Positions 33,840 through 44,215 of a stretch of 64,000 nucleotides of DNA are shown in pieces. Position numbers and translations under genes: made by a program. The stretch is from Epiperipatus broadwayi (Eukaryota > Onychophora > Udeonychophora > Euonychophora > Peripatidae), in NCBI GenBank assembly GCA_028023455.1, contig JAQFVV010000055.1, positions 7,410,030 through 7,474,029 of the forward strand. Reading direction: 5' to 3'. The first letter of the stretch is position 1. Each line of letters starts with the position of its first letter. The notes below the pieces were generated by a model. It worked only from the letters and a program-made list of their open reading frames with translations. It had not been told where the DNA came from and ran no database searches.

Positions 33840-34319
33840 AACAAGGCAAAACTCTCTCCATACAGTAGTGCCACCCTGTGCCAATCAGAGTAATCAATGG
33901 ATGCCAGAAGGCCTGTGCATAAAATCCCTATCTAATGCCTACTCATCCAATATCCCCAGACTCATATGACTATATAAGCTATTGAGCTTAGATTGAAAAT
34001 ATTATTGTGTTTTCAATTTCAATCTCATAGTTTTGTAGTAAAGTGGAGTTAAAAGGTGGCTGCTGGAGGGTTGCATTAGATCCTAAGATCTAGGTGCAGT
34101 GCTCTCAGATCCAAGGCTCCTCACTGATGATGGCCACAAGCCAGAAACTAGTCTGGGGATATTAGATGAGTAGGCATTAGATAGGGATTTTATGCACAAG
34201 CCTTCTGGCATCCATTGATTACTCTGATTGGCACAGGGTGGCCCTACTGTATGGAGAGAGTTTTGCCTTGTTTAATAACAATTATGTGCTAGTATGAGAT
34301 AGTGATTACGTGATGTTAT
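33840..34319 (+). repeat. M-family retroposon, full-length foldback copy
   Basis: Flanked by a perfect 11 bp duplication ATTGATAATTA (33829-33839, 34320-34330). Left arm (33840-33961) is the reverse complement of the right arm (34154-34275). The arms start at 'acaaggcaaaactctctcca' and meet at the hammerhead cleavage region. Between them lie unique body sequence and the plus-strand hammerhead. After the right arm comes the tail 'tgtgctagtatgagatagtg'. This is the most complete M copy and can serve as the family reference. Confidence 0.9.
34109..34167 (+). ncRNA. Hammerhead ribozyme, type I, M family (looks intact)
   Basis: Stem I outer ATCCAA/TTAGAT (one mismatch; other copies have TTGGAT, a perfect match), internal loop GGC against TA, inner TCCTCA/TGGGGA (one wobble). 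Core CTGATGA at 34124-34130. Stem II TGGC-CACAA-GCCA. Then GAA, the self-complementary stem III ACTAGT, and C17 at 34153, so cleavage is expected between 34153 and 34154. All invariant bases are present. Confidence 0.85.
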
Positions 34320-34330
34320 ATTGATAATTA

Positions 34331-34628
34331 CATAACGTTTCTAGCAGTATAATTCTTCACTCTTCTTTAGATGTTGCTAGCCTCACCTGTGACAATATTA
34401 GCATAGGAATTCAACTTACCTACACCTTTAGATTCTTGAATATTGGATTTTAAGACAACACTTTAACCAACTAAGCTATTCAGTTGGTTAAAGTGTTGTC
34501 TTAAAATTTCAATATTCAAGAATCTAAAGACTAAGTTCGATTCCTATGCTAGTATTGTCACTAATCAGGTCAGCAACACCTGAAGAAGAATGAAGAATAA
34601 TACTACTCGAAAGATATAATTACTAACA
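34331..34628. repeat. F-family tRNA/hammerhead retroposon, inverted pair
   Basis: Arms 34331-34475 (minus sense) and 34478-34628 (plus sense) are reverse complements meeting at 'ccaactaagctattcagttg'. The plus arm reads as a tRNA-like head: D-arm-like AGTTGGTTAAAGTG and B box GTTCGATTCC at about 34534-34543. Then 'gtcactaatcaggtcagcaa' and a decayed hammerhead at the 3' end follow. The adjacent M element ends exactly at its left edge. Confidence 0.75.
34572..34625 (+). ncRNA. Hammerhead remnant, F family
   Basis: CTGAAGA core (position 7 variable), then GAAA after a ~20 nt stem II region. The plus copy has CGAAAGAT where the minus-arm copy has GAAACGTT. The minus arm instead has CTAAAGA in the core. 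Read together, the two arms suggest an ancestral hammerhead with stem II GAGT/ACTC, stem III AC/GT and stem I ACAT/ATGT; each surviving copy is damaged. Confidence 0.5.
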
Positions 34629-35000
34629 TGTTTTGTCTATTTGTGGATATTGCTCACAAATTGTTTGTATTTGGAAAGTTAAAACAAAATTTAAAAATTT
34701 CTAAACATTCAACATTTAATGATAGATGATGTAAATAGTTCAATATATTATCAAATCTAATAGACCACTATCACACATTTTGAAAAAATATTATTTTGAT
34801 TTGTCTATGCTTTGTACATAATTAGGATAATATTATGCATTAATATTATAATGAAGATAACAAAGAAGGTGATTGCTAATCTATGCATTTGGTTGTGACT
34901 TTAATTTTAATTCTAAAGCTATTTATAACTATAAACTAACATACAGTATATTCCAAATATATATATATGTTAATTCTAATATTTTCACGGATAAAAGATG
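34629..35000. other. AT-rich sequence, no gene seen
   Basis: Nothing recognised. Confidence 0.5.
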
Positions 35001-35039
35001 TCATATTATTATTACTATTTGCGGGATATTCCGTGTAAT

Positions 35040-35104
35040 GAAAAAGCTAAATGCTGACGTTTCACTATAATATCAAGTACCTTCCTCAGAGCGTCCTCTT
35101 TTTC
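35040..35104 (-). ncRNA. Penelope hammerhead, minus copy (partly decayed)
   Basis: CTGAGGA, GAAAC and GTC are present, but stem II has lost pairing (GGTAC against ATAGT) and the inner stem I has one mismatch (ACGCT/AGCAT). Confidence 0.65.
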
Positions 35105-35417
35105 AAATCATAAGAATGCATGTGAGATTTAAAATCGTTTTTATTGTTTTCTTTCTCCTCATATTAAATTCTATTGGTTGAGAAGTTTTAAAATTTATTT
35201 TCTCTTCCAATAGCTTCTTCCAAATGTTGTTAATCTTCTTTAATTCACACCTTTCATTTATACTCTTGGGCCTTTTAAAAATCTCTATAGCTTCTCTTAG
35301 CAATCTCTGGTCATATTGTTCATTTTTTGCTAAGATATTTGTTTTTTCAAAATTGATATCATGATTTGTTAATTTTATATTAGAATAAATAGCTGATGAA
35401 TTGGATTTTTCTCTCAC
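35103..35417 (-). pseudogene. GIY-YIG endonuclease C-terminal part of Penelope-like element
   Basis: Follows the previous fragment after a frameshift. Shows 'AIYSNIKLTNHDINFEKTNI' (family S.LAEH....H.I.F..T.IL), then 'YDQRLLREAIEIFKRP' (R..REA.EI.K.P) and 'NNIWKKLLEE' near the end. The plus arm carries a second, more broken copy at about 35901-36190. Confidence 0.75.
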
Positions 35418-35471
35418 TGCCAGAATGTGTTCTTCTTTACTTTCTAATATTTATTCTACGATTAGTCTGTC

Positions 35472-35831
35472 CTATATATGTATGTGGACAGACCCTATAT
35501 GGAATTTCATATACACCACGACACTCCAAAGCAATTTTATCTTTAGGAAGTGGAAATATTTCACTAATTTTTTATAAGTAGTGTAAATTGTGTGAATATT
35601 ATTATTCTTTAAAATGTTACCAATTCTATCAGTTACTCCTTTTATATATGGAAAAATTGTCTTAATTTTTGATGTATCAAAATCTTTTTGCTTTTGATAT
35701 GTATAAGCCCTATTGATAATGTTGTAATTAAAACCATTATGAAGAAGCATTTTATTAGTAGCAAAAAGGTCCCGGTGAAAATGGCTATCATCAGAAAGTC
35801 TCTTTGTTCTATCCAATAATGTCTTTGCCAC
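35472..35831 (-). pseudogene. Penelope-like polyprotein fragment (RT C-terminus to GIY-YIG start)
   Basis: Residues 'DRTKRLSDDSHFHRDL' and 'MLLHNGFNYNIINRA' match the Penelope region after the RT (R...L..D..F..EL..L...L..NGYP...I). 'FPYIKGVTDRIGNILKNN' corresponds to the conserved TLPYIPGVSE-like segment. 'VVYMKFHIGSVHIHI' is where the GVVY...YIGQT start of the GIY-YIG nuclease falls, here frameshifted. Truncated at the 5' end by the inverted arm. Confidence 0.75.
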
Positions 35832-36224
35832 TGAAAATAGTTGTGCAGGATGGTGATGAGAGGAAAAATGCAGATATCTCCCAGTGTGTGTTGGTTTTTT
35901 ATTCTGGCAGTGAGAGAAAAATCCAATTCATCAGCTATTTATTCTCATATAAAATTAACAAATCATGATATCAATTTTGAAAAAACAAATATTTTAGCAA
36001 AAATTGAACAGTAAGACCAGAGATTGCTAAGAGAAGCTATAGAGATTTTTAAAAGGCCCAAGAGTATAATGAAAGGTGTGAATTAAAGAAGATTAACAAC
36101 ATTTGGAAGAAGCTATTGGAAGAGAAAATAAATTTTAAAACTTCTCAACCAATAGAATTTAAATATGAGGAGAAAGAAAATGATAAAAACGATTTTAAAT
36201 TTCACATGCATTCTTATGATTTGA

Positions 36225-36287
36225 GAAAGAGGATGCTCTGAGGAAGGTACTTGATATTGTACTGAAACGTCAGCATTTAGCTTTTTC
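36225..36287 (+). ncRNA. Penelope hammerhead, plus copy (looks intact)
   Basis: Stem I outer GAAAGAG/CTTTTTC, inner ATGCT/AGCAT with an internal loop (G against TTAG). Core CTGAGGA at 36238-36244. Stem II GGTAC-TTGATATT-GTACT. Then GAA, the minimal stem III AC/GT, and C17 at 36271 with cleavage expected before 36272. This is the known Penelope hammerhead layout, with helix III reduced to two pairs. Confidence 0.8.
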
Positions 36288-36325
36288 ATTACACGGAATA
36301 TCCTGCAAATAGTAATAATAATATG

Positions 36326-36589
36326 ATATATATATATATATATTGTAATGGTATGGTACAGAGTGGGTATACAGTGTTCACCCACAATGAACTTGGGTTC
36401 ATGGCCAATCACCATCATTCCACAGTTGGGTAGTCAAATTGTTATAATGGTATGGAATCACAGTAAATATCAAGCAGTTAATATTGTACCATAGTTATTC
36501 AAAGACACCAAGGTTTCCATCATTTGAACATAGAGGTCCTTAGTATCTATACACAAATAAATATGAAAAGAGTGATTATATAGAAAGTG
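36326..36589. other. Unassigned sequence
   Basis: Somewhat GC-richer ('acagtgttcacccacaatga', 'gggttcatggccaatcacc') but with no frame or repeat that I recognise. Confidence 0.4.
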
Positions 36590-36765
36590 AATTATTGGTT
36601 TTTTTTGTAGGGTTTGGAAAAAATAAGGGGGATTTATATATAAAGGTTTTAGGGTTTAAAAAAATTTTGTGGGGAAAAGGGTAGAGAGGAATTTTGGGAA
36701 TTTTTTTGGGGGGGGTAAAAAAAATGAGTTTTTTTGATTTTTTAAAAAAAAACCTGGTCCAATAA
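36590..36765. other. Strand-biased homopolymer stretch, possible assembly artefact
   Basis: Composed almost only of A, G and T on the plus strand, with repeated runs of G (up to 8) and T or A (up to 9). Its composition is unlike anything nearby. It may be a low-quality consensus region. The 67-codon minus frame over it is a product of this bias. Confidence 0.5.
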
Positions 36766-38435
36766 TGCCAACTACCCATGTTTTACTGTTCGGGATGGGA
36801 GGATTGATATATCCATCCTTTGGAACATCACCTAGTTCACACCTCTATAAGATTGGCTTATGGTGCTTAGTGTCACTTTCCCTATCAATGCGAGATCAAC
36901 CACTAAGCTAGCTCATAAAATATCATATGCACTGCTATTCTGGACATATATACCCTTCTCTATAAGTTATTTTTGGTGATAATACTATTCTCATTCTTCT
37001 TCAAAGGCACAAATGAGAACTAAACCCTAAATACCTATTCACACACTAGGAGGTTGTTACATATACAGAATATATATATATTTATGATCAAGATTTTACA
37101 TATAATGATTAAAATTACTCTTTTCATCTTTTTACAATGGTTCATAATGTATTTTTTATCTGATGATGACTTATGAGTAACATTTATAAGGAGTTTTGTA
37201 ATGGATAAATAAACACATATAAGCAATTTAATTTTGACATCTGATTCATGTTTTATTCCAACATTATAAAATCCCCAAACAATTAATTAAGATAAAATTA
37301 ATTATATAATTACTAAACATTTAATGATTAATAATAATAAGAGAAAAAAATGGAAAGCATCACAAATCTCTTAATTATGGTATTTAAATATCATTCCACC
37401 TAGCTAAACATTTTGGTCCCTTATGACATTCATATAATTAATAAACAAAATTAAAAAATGCATACACACACAGCATTTTGTCAACGATATTATAATGTAA
37501 CTATTACATTATCATCTAGTTACTATTATCATTTCATACCCCCCCCCCCCCTTATCATTTTATTTTAGGCCTGTTCACTACTGCCATATTTCTATATACA
37601 AACACACATCATATAGGGTTTAAACCTTCCCCATCATAAAATGTTTACATAAATATTTCAATAAAAAAAATCTAAAATGAACTATATCAAGTATACATCA
37701 ACATATGTGTGTACAAATAAATATATACAGTAGATTGATAAAACAATTGAAGATATAATAAAACGAAAAAAAATAGTATAAATAATAACATAATATTTAA
37801 TAATAACAAAATCCTCAATCATTAAGACCTGATTTGATATTTGATGGGGGTGTGTGTGTGTGTGTTAAAAAATGAAATTACCAATTGCTTGGGTTCTTGC
37901 ATTTGTAAAGTACTGTTAATTACCTTTTAAACATTGCATTGTGGATCAGAATATGTATAGAAGGCACACTGATTATTACATGGGAACATCCTGAACAATA
38001 ACAGCAGAGAAGAGAAAGAGCACAAAACATCTTTTAAAGTACACACTGATTAATGCGTACAAATTTTCTTCAAATTGGCTTAGTTACTATTTTCAACATT
38101 ATTGTTAAGATGATAGCAAATTTATGGTATAGATATGACTTCTTGATGTCTAAACTTCTTCACAGGAAATCCTGAATTTGAATCAGAGTAGGCTTTCTTC
38201 ATGCTTTTCTTTTCCTCTGATATTTACTTTCCCAAAGTGGATGGGAACATGAGGCATTGAAGATACTGTAGCCATTACTTTTCACATGATCAACCCTGGG
38301 TGTGTTTGTCTAGTCTCATTTCCATTCAGTTGCACCTGGACTCCAGTGGCTTCCAAAGCCCTTCAATCAAAGCAATCTAGAGCCTCAGCAATGCATTTCT
38401 TTTTAAAGTTTTCACAATAATATATATATATATTT
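36766..38435. other. AT-rich sequence, no gene seen
   Basis: Microsatellites only: a C run at 37541-37550, (GT)n at 37849-37864, plus scattered (AT)n. No coding signal. Confidence 0.5.
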
Positions 38436-38530
38436 TCATGTGTCATAGCATCAGCCAGGAAGCGAATCTGCTAACTCGGGACAGCTGCTTGTAAGACAGC
38501 TGTTCTGACCTCTCGGCCACCAATGCTTGA
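38436..38530 (-). repeat. tRNA-derived SINE (family T)
   Basis: On the minus strand the acceptor 5' strand GCATTGG pairs with CTGATGC near the 3' end. D arm TGGCCGAGAGGTCAG; anticodon loop CTTACAA as in the 29622 copy; then 'tatgacacatgaaaa'. The better acceptor stem shows that the family started from a full tRNA. Confidence 0.8.
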
Positions 38531-39303
38531 CTATTTTTCACAATCAAATATTTGAGATGAGTTGGCAACACCAGTCCAAAAAAACAATAATAATGCTACT
38601 TGTTTCAACTTCTCTCTGGTATTTATTTCGTTCTACTGACATCATTGGTCTCTTAATGACATTGGCCTCTTGATAGTAATATGTGATTGAAGGTATCTAA
38701 TATCCACTTGGATGGTTTGAAATATTTTTATCTTAGAACTGTCAACTTATGATTAATTAGTAGCCGAATTCAAACTAGCTTGGTGGGAAATACAAACATT
38801 AGCAGTGTCTTTGATTTAACACATTTGCTAATGAGTTTCACTTTCTTTTTCTTTCTTTAATGTTAACATACAATACAATAAAAATAATATATAAAAAATT
38901 GCAGTTACTTAGAATTAAAACTTGAAATATTAATTAATCTCCTCGAATTATTCACACATGCATATAGGTCCACAAACACACACACACACAGAAGTTGATT
39001 CCTAATATATAGCTAGAATTAGCAGCAATCTTGAATTTTCCCCCCCCCCCATTTTCTTTTTTTCTCTGTATTCTATCAATGATTTTCAATGAAATATACA
39101 TATAGCTGATTAAAACAAACACAGAAAAAAAATTTCTCTCTACTCCTTTTTAAAAAAATAATTGGGGTCTAGCTTGGGTTTCCAATTAATATCATACAAT
39201 ATATATATAATTTATTATCACCCGCTGCTAACAAACTTTTTAACAACAGCAATAAGAAAAACTCATTTTTTTCGTTCTTTAAAATATGTCTTATAAATTA
39301 TAA
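38531..39303. other. AT-rich sequence, no gene seen
   Basis: Nothing recognised apart from (CA)n at 38975-38990 and a C run at 39041-39050. Confidence 0.5.
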
Positions 39304-39690
39304 TGTTTCTTTCATTGAATCCAATCAAATTATATACTCTCCTTTTTTCCTTTTTAAAAACTTTTATTTTTTTTCACCAACCATATATACATATTCACAT
39401 CTTTAAACACCCAATGTTTCAACCACTTTTTTTTCTTTAGTCATTTTCATGGATTTCTTTTTTTCTCTTCAAACTTTTTCCTTGTTTTTACATACACATT
39501 TCTTTATATACAAAGGAAAAAGTTTGGAGAGAATAAAAGAAATCCTTGAAAATGACTATAAAAAAAGTGGTTGAAATGTTGGGTGTTTAAAGATGTGAAT
39601 ATGTATATATGGTTGATGAGAAAAAAATAAAAATTTTTAAAAAGGAAAGAAGAAGAATATATTAATGTGATTGGATTCAATGAAAAAAAA
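39304..39690. repeat. Large foldback repeat, ~185 bp arms
   Basis: Arms 39304-39491 and 39520-39690 are reverse complements ('tcattgaatccaatcaaatt', 'ttcacatctttaaacaccca', 'tctcttcaaactttttcctt' all recur inverted). The spacer is under 30 bp. No ORF; MITE or snap-back retroposon. Confidence 0.85.
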
Positions 39691-39885
39691 ACCAGTATAT
39701 TCCCAGTAATAATGAGGATGATTATATCAACTCATGTCATTATCATTTCTAACCACTATCACTTCACTGCAGGGTGAAAGCTTCTCCAAATATAATCCAG
39801 TGTCTTGGATCCATAGTTTTTTTTCATATTATTCCAATCAACTGCCTTATCATTCCACATTGTATAAGTTCCTTTCTGAGTCTTT
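39691..39885 (-). repeat. Possible LINE 3' end fragment
   Basis: The minus strand gives 'DWNNMKKNYGSKTLDYIWRS' followed by FHPAVK and then a tail rich in 'tgataatgacatga'. The pattern W...M...W..FHPAV resembles the C-terminal end of RTE-type LINE proteins, as also seen at 53117-53240. Confidence 0.4.
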
Positions 39886-40099
39886 TATAATATAGTTTTA
39901 AGACTTCAGATATCTATCCATTGGTGTCTTTTCTTGGCAATGTATTCAAAACAATTCCATTGTTTTAATACTTTCAATGATGTCAGGGATATCTATTTGC
40001 TTTCTCAGACTCATAGTTTGTATTGAACCTTGTTCGTTACTGCTTAAGTATATCTCTCCTTTGAGGCTCAACATTTTTTCTATCGTCATCTTTGTATTA

Positions 40100-40345
40100 C
40101 CTACTTTAAGCTTTAACAACTAATAGATGCCAGATGATACTGCTCAATAAATCATCACCTGGGTTATTCTAATCAAAGCTTGGGGATATTAGATAAAAGC
40201 ACAGGATAGGAATTTATTAAGATCAATCATCTGACATCTATTAACCACTAAAGCTGGTTATAAAAGAAAAATGTTACTTCCAAAGCAGCAATACTTAAAC
40301 TGGAATCATATGTTTATGTCATGTGATATTATTATTTTATGACAA
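40100..40345 (+). repeat. Diverged M-like retroposon
   Basis: Arms 'taacaactaatagatgccag' and 'ctgacatctattaaccacta' are inverted. The ribozyme region keeps only 'cttggggatattagata'. Ends with 'catatgtttatgtcatgtga'. Confidence 0.6.
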
Positions 40346-40499
40346 ATCCTGGATACAGGATAGAACATCTATAGTTGTTAAAAAACTAAGGACACCATAA
40401 TACATAGAAACTGAACTAATATCAGATCCATATAACTATACAAGCAAGTTGTTTTTCAGTTTGGAATGATATCTTGATAGTATAAAAGAAAGGTAAATA

Positions 40500-40800
40500 A
40501 TGATTAATAGGAGGAAGGTAGATTAGATCCTAAAGGTCCAGGTACACTATTCCAAGCTCCAAAGCTCTTCATTGATGAAAGCCATAAGCTTGAAACTAGT
40601 CTGGGGGTATTAGGACAAACACAAGATGCAAATTTATTAAAAACTATCAGTAAGCATCTATTAGTTAACAAAGTTTACAGTAGGTGGCATTAGAAGTGGT
40701 GAAAGAAAAATTTATGCTGCTAAAACATTAACATGTAAGCTGGAGTCATGTGATAAAGTTATGTGATAGAGTCATGTGATATTTTATTATTTTAAGCTTA
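40500..40800 (+). repeat. Diverged M-like retroposon with hammerhead remnant
   Basis: Body 'aggtagattagatcctaaag', then the ribozyme region at 40546-40625 with core TTGATGA (first C lost), stem II AAGC-CATAA-GCTT, GAA, ACTAGT, C, TGGGGGTATT. Arms 'gcatctattagttaac' and tail 'gtcatgtgatattt' follow. Same subfamily as 40100-40345. Confidence 0.65.
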
Positions 40801-41220
40801 ATATTCAGAAAATGTTAAAGGTTGAGATAGCAGATTGTGTTACATAACAACAAAAGCTGTCGGATAAATGCATGACATAATCATGAACATATGTTTCACC
40901 AAAGATCCTAAAATTTTCATGCTTCAAAATGGAAGGTTTTTTGCATTCACTGATCTAATATTTTATTCATGTACCATTTTTCTGATGATTTGTAAAATTT
41001 TCAACAGCTAGGAATTACTTAGCATCAATTTTACACCAATGCATCCCTCATCTCAACTGTATAATAACCCTTTTCTCCATGTAAAAAGTCAGATTATCCT
41101 CTCTCATTATGCATACATTTTGTGACCAACACTTCACTGTTTACATGATGAGAGGTATTAAACACACGAATCTCCACTTCAATGTTAACAGATTCACTAA
41201 CTTTCATTACCATATATATA
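40801..41220. other. AT-rich sequence, no gene seen
   Basis: Nothing recognised. Confidence 0.5.
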
Positions 41221-41645
41221 TATAACCATTAGAAACCATTCAACACTTAAGCAATCCCAATGTAGATAACAATCAACTATTTCAAATTGTTGCCAAGGCA
41301 ACCTCCTTTTAAGAATAAATGTGGAACCCCACCTTTATTTATGCTCCCACATATTTAAATAGGCAATAAAGATTGCAACTTGACCACAGAGATTGAAATT
41401 ATTGATATAAAGAAGTTTGAATAAAACCTCATTCCACAGATAAATATGATCTATTCTGAATGCAGACTAATAAATAGTCAACCACAGAGATTGAAATTAT
41501 TAATACCTTTAGTATCTATATAAATATATGCTACCATAAATAAATGTATTGTTAAAAGGAGGTTGCATTTGACAACAGTTTAAAATTGTTGATCGTTATT
41601 GATATTGTGATTGTCTAAGGGTCGATTGGCTTTTAATGATATGTA
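41221..41645. mobile_element. MITE-like element with ~95 bp inverted ends
   Basis: Left end (41221-41315) and right end (41545-41645) are imperfect reverse complements, for example 'caacctccttttaagaat' against 'attgttaaaaggaggttg' and 'gataacaatcaacta' against 'ttgatcgttattgata'. The middle has two copies of 'cagagattgaaattatt'. No ORF. Confidence 0.65.
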
Positions 41646-42508
41646 TATAGAGTGAATGAACTTGACTGTTAATGAAAAGTAGTCTTTCTTTTGGTTTAAA
41701 AGTATAATGTACTATTGTTTACTACAATTTCAGCTTGTAAAATTAGTTTTAATTGGCTGTTGTCTCAGTTACATCTTGGCTGGAAATTTTAACTAGATTT
41801 TAACACAGAATTCTCATTTAGTAAATGTTTTATTGTCTACAGATCCATGAAAAATATTTAATTAACACATGTAACTCATTGTGAGAGAAACGTGATTTCA
41901 GATTAAAAGTTAAAAGAGTTGGTTACATTTCAAAATTTCATACTCTTATAGATTAATTTGTCTGGCTAGAAATTCATTTAAAAACTTGAATATTAACCAA
42001 AAGGAGTTTGTTTTTTGGTTTAAAAGAACATTTCAAAGAATGCACTATTATTTTCTACTGTTTCAATCTTGCTTGATAGTTTTAATTGATTATCTTGTTA
42101 AAACAGGCAAAACTCACTATATATATTGCTACACACAACAACAACAACAGTTATACACAAGCCAGGAGGTAGTCATGTGATATTTATTGATTATCTTATT
42201 ACATCTTGGTTGAAAAATTTAATTAGAATATAACATCACGTGTAATAAATATACACACATGTCATGCACATATATATACACAAAAGACAATTAGTCATCT
42301 TTAAATATTAACACGGCATTAATTTTTATGAGTTTATATACTTTCATGAAATATATATTGTGCAGTCTTACATATTTTGAATCAACAGTTAAGCAAACTT
42401 GCATAATTTTGTGAAATAAATTAACATTTTCTTTATCAAAAAAAAAAAAACGGTGTTAAATAATATAATACCTAAAAGAAAATAAATATTATTGAGAGGT
42501 GAAATATA
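41646..42508. other. AT-rich sequence, no gene seen
   Basis: Contains 'ttaaaacaggcaaaactcac' at about 42100 with 'gccaggaggtagtcatgtga' shortly after, possibly a decayed M copy. Nothing else recognised. Confidence 0.4.
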
Positions 42509-43225
42509 TTGATAAATATTTTTATACATCATAGTATTTCTTGTAATATTCGGAAAAAAATCAACCATCACACATGCGCTGTTTTAATTTAAATTGATGT
42601 GCACTCAACTGTAGGCAAGGATTTAAACGAACAAGTGAATCCACTTGTCCTTCAAGATTATCTATATTTAAGTCAAACGTTGCTTACCATGCCTTATTCA
42701 GGGCTTGAGTCTATTATATGCCTGATTTTTTAAAACGATGGCCAATTTGTACAAACGTAATTCAAATATTACAGGAAAAATAATTTATCTCATTTTTAAC
42801 CACCTGCAAGTAATGTATTATAATTTAGAATCTAAATACATTAATAAATATTTTATTTTTATATAGCACAGTATTTATTGTAATATCTTCAGAAGCAAAT
42901 CAATCTCAGACATGCACTTACCCATAAGCAAAGATTTAAAAAGAACAAGTGAATTCATTTGTTCTTCAAGCTTTTCTATATTTAAACAAACCATTTGCTT
43001 ACTGTGTATTATTCAGGCTTGAGTTGCTGTACGCGCGATTTTTTTAAATGACGTTTAAATTGTACAAATGTAATTCAAATATTACAGGAGAGAGAATTTA
43101 TCTCATCTTTAAACATCTGTAATTAACAGATAATAATTTAGAATCTAAATACATTGATAAATATTTTATTTTTATACAGCACAGTATTTCTTGTAATATA
43201 TTTGGAAGTAAACTAATATGTAAAT
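42509..43225. repeat. Tandem satellite, ~320-330 bp unit, 2+ copies
   Basis: The start motif 'ttgtaatat' preceded by 'acagtattt' recurs near 42509, 42840 and 43154. Units share 'gaacaagtgaat.cattgt', 'ttcaaatattacagga', 'tttagaatctaaatacatt' and 'ataaatattttattttt'. The last unit is incomplete. Divergence between units is moderate. Confidence 0.8.
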
Positions 43226-44026
43226 AAACTTGAATAACAAGAGGATTCACTTGTTGCTTACAGGTGAATGCACATCTATTTATATTAAAACAGCATATGT
43301 GAATGTTGATTTACTTATGAATGTTAAAATGTAAAAAAAATATCACAAACTTAATATAAACTTAATATTTATTTTAATTTTAAGTTATATGATTTTAGTA
43401 AATTGATAAAGATTGTGTTGAGTAGATTGTAATTAAATGAGTAATCTTAAAAAAATAATTACAGTGCAGTAAAATTAACTGTTAACAAAAAAATAAGAAT
43501 TTGGTATTTGGTTTGGCATCATATCATGAGCTAAAGATGATATTTAAGGTTGAGTTTCAAACAGCAAAGGAAAGTTATGCTTTGAAAGAAAAGCAGTTAA
43601 CTTACTTATTCCATGTAAGTTAATATTAATGGATCAATGTATAGCAAATCAAGCATTACTCTGCAATTGGATCGATAAATTCCATGAAGCTAAAAGAGTT
43701 TCTGATAATTTATTAAACAGGATAAGAAGAGACATTATCATAGCATTATGGAAAAACTTCAGTGTTAGTGGAAATTTAAAAATGAAATACTAGATTCAAA
43801 ACAATTACCAGTTGACCTGACCTGTAAGACATAAGCTTGCTTTAAGACCTGCTTATGAAATCTTAAAATTTTCCTAATGAAGGCTCTTTAAAACTGTCAG
43901 ATAATAGCCTGAGTTTTGAATGTCTTTCTTAATTTATAAGTGTCTGATTAATAGCATATATTTACCGTTGATATTCTGCATTGACCTAGAAATTATCCTA
44001 TATATAAAACCCATGTGAATGTATGT

Positions 44027-44215
44027 TTGTTCATAATGCTATCACATGTCAAATTCATAACCAATTAAAAAACTATTGTTTGTCCATAATGCTGTCAAAG
44101 AAATTCCACCATTAATATTTGTCCATAATGCTGTCACATGTCAAATTCATAACAAATTAAAAAAACTATGTTTGTCCATAATGCTGTCAAAGAAATTCCA
44201 CAATTAATAAACCAT
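44027..44215. repeat. Tandem duplication, ~100 bp unit
   Basis: Two units built from 'tttgtccataatgctgtca', 'catgtcaaattcataac', 'aattaaaaaactat' and 'aaagaaattccac.attaat'. Confidence 0.8.

Larger units (their letters stand above)
35001..36325. mobile_element. Penelope-like element, 3' part as a 425 bp-armed inverted repeat
   Basis: Arms 35001-35426 and 35901-36325 are reverse complements and both contain the C-terminal GIY-YIG endonuclease coding end, 3' UTR and hammerhead. The 474 bp spacer adds coding sequence on the minus strand. So a longer minus-sense copy and a shorter plus-sense copy are joined head to head. Such inverted, 5'-truncated arrangements with hammerheads in the terminal repeats are characteristic of Penelope elements. 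Reverse transcriptase core motifs are missing (truncated). Confidence 0.8.
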
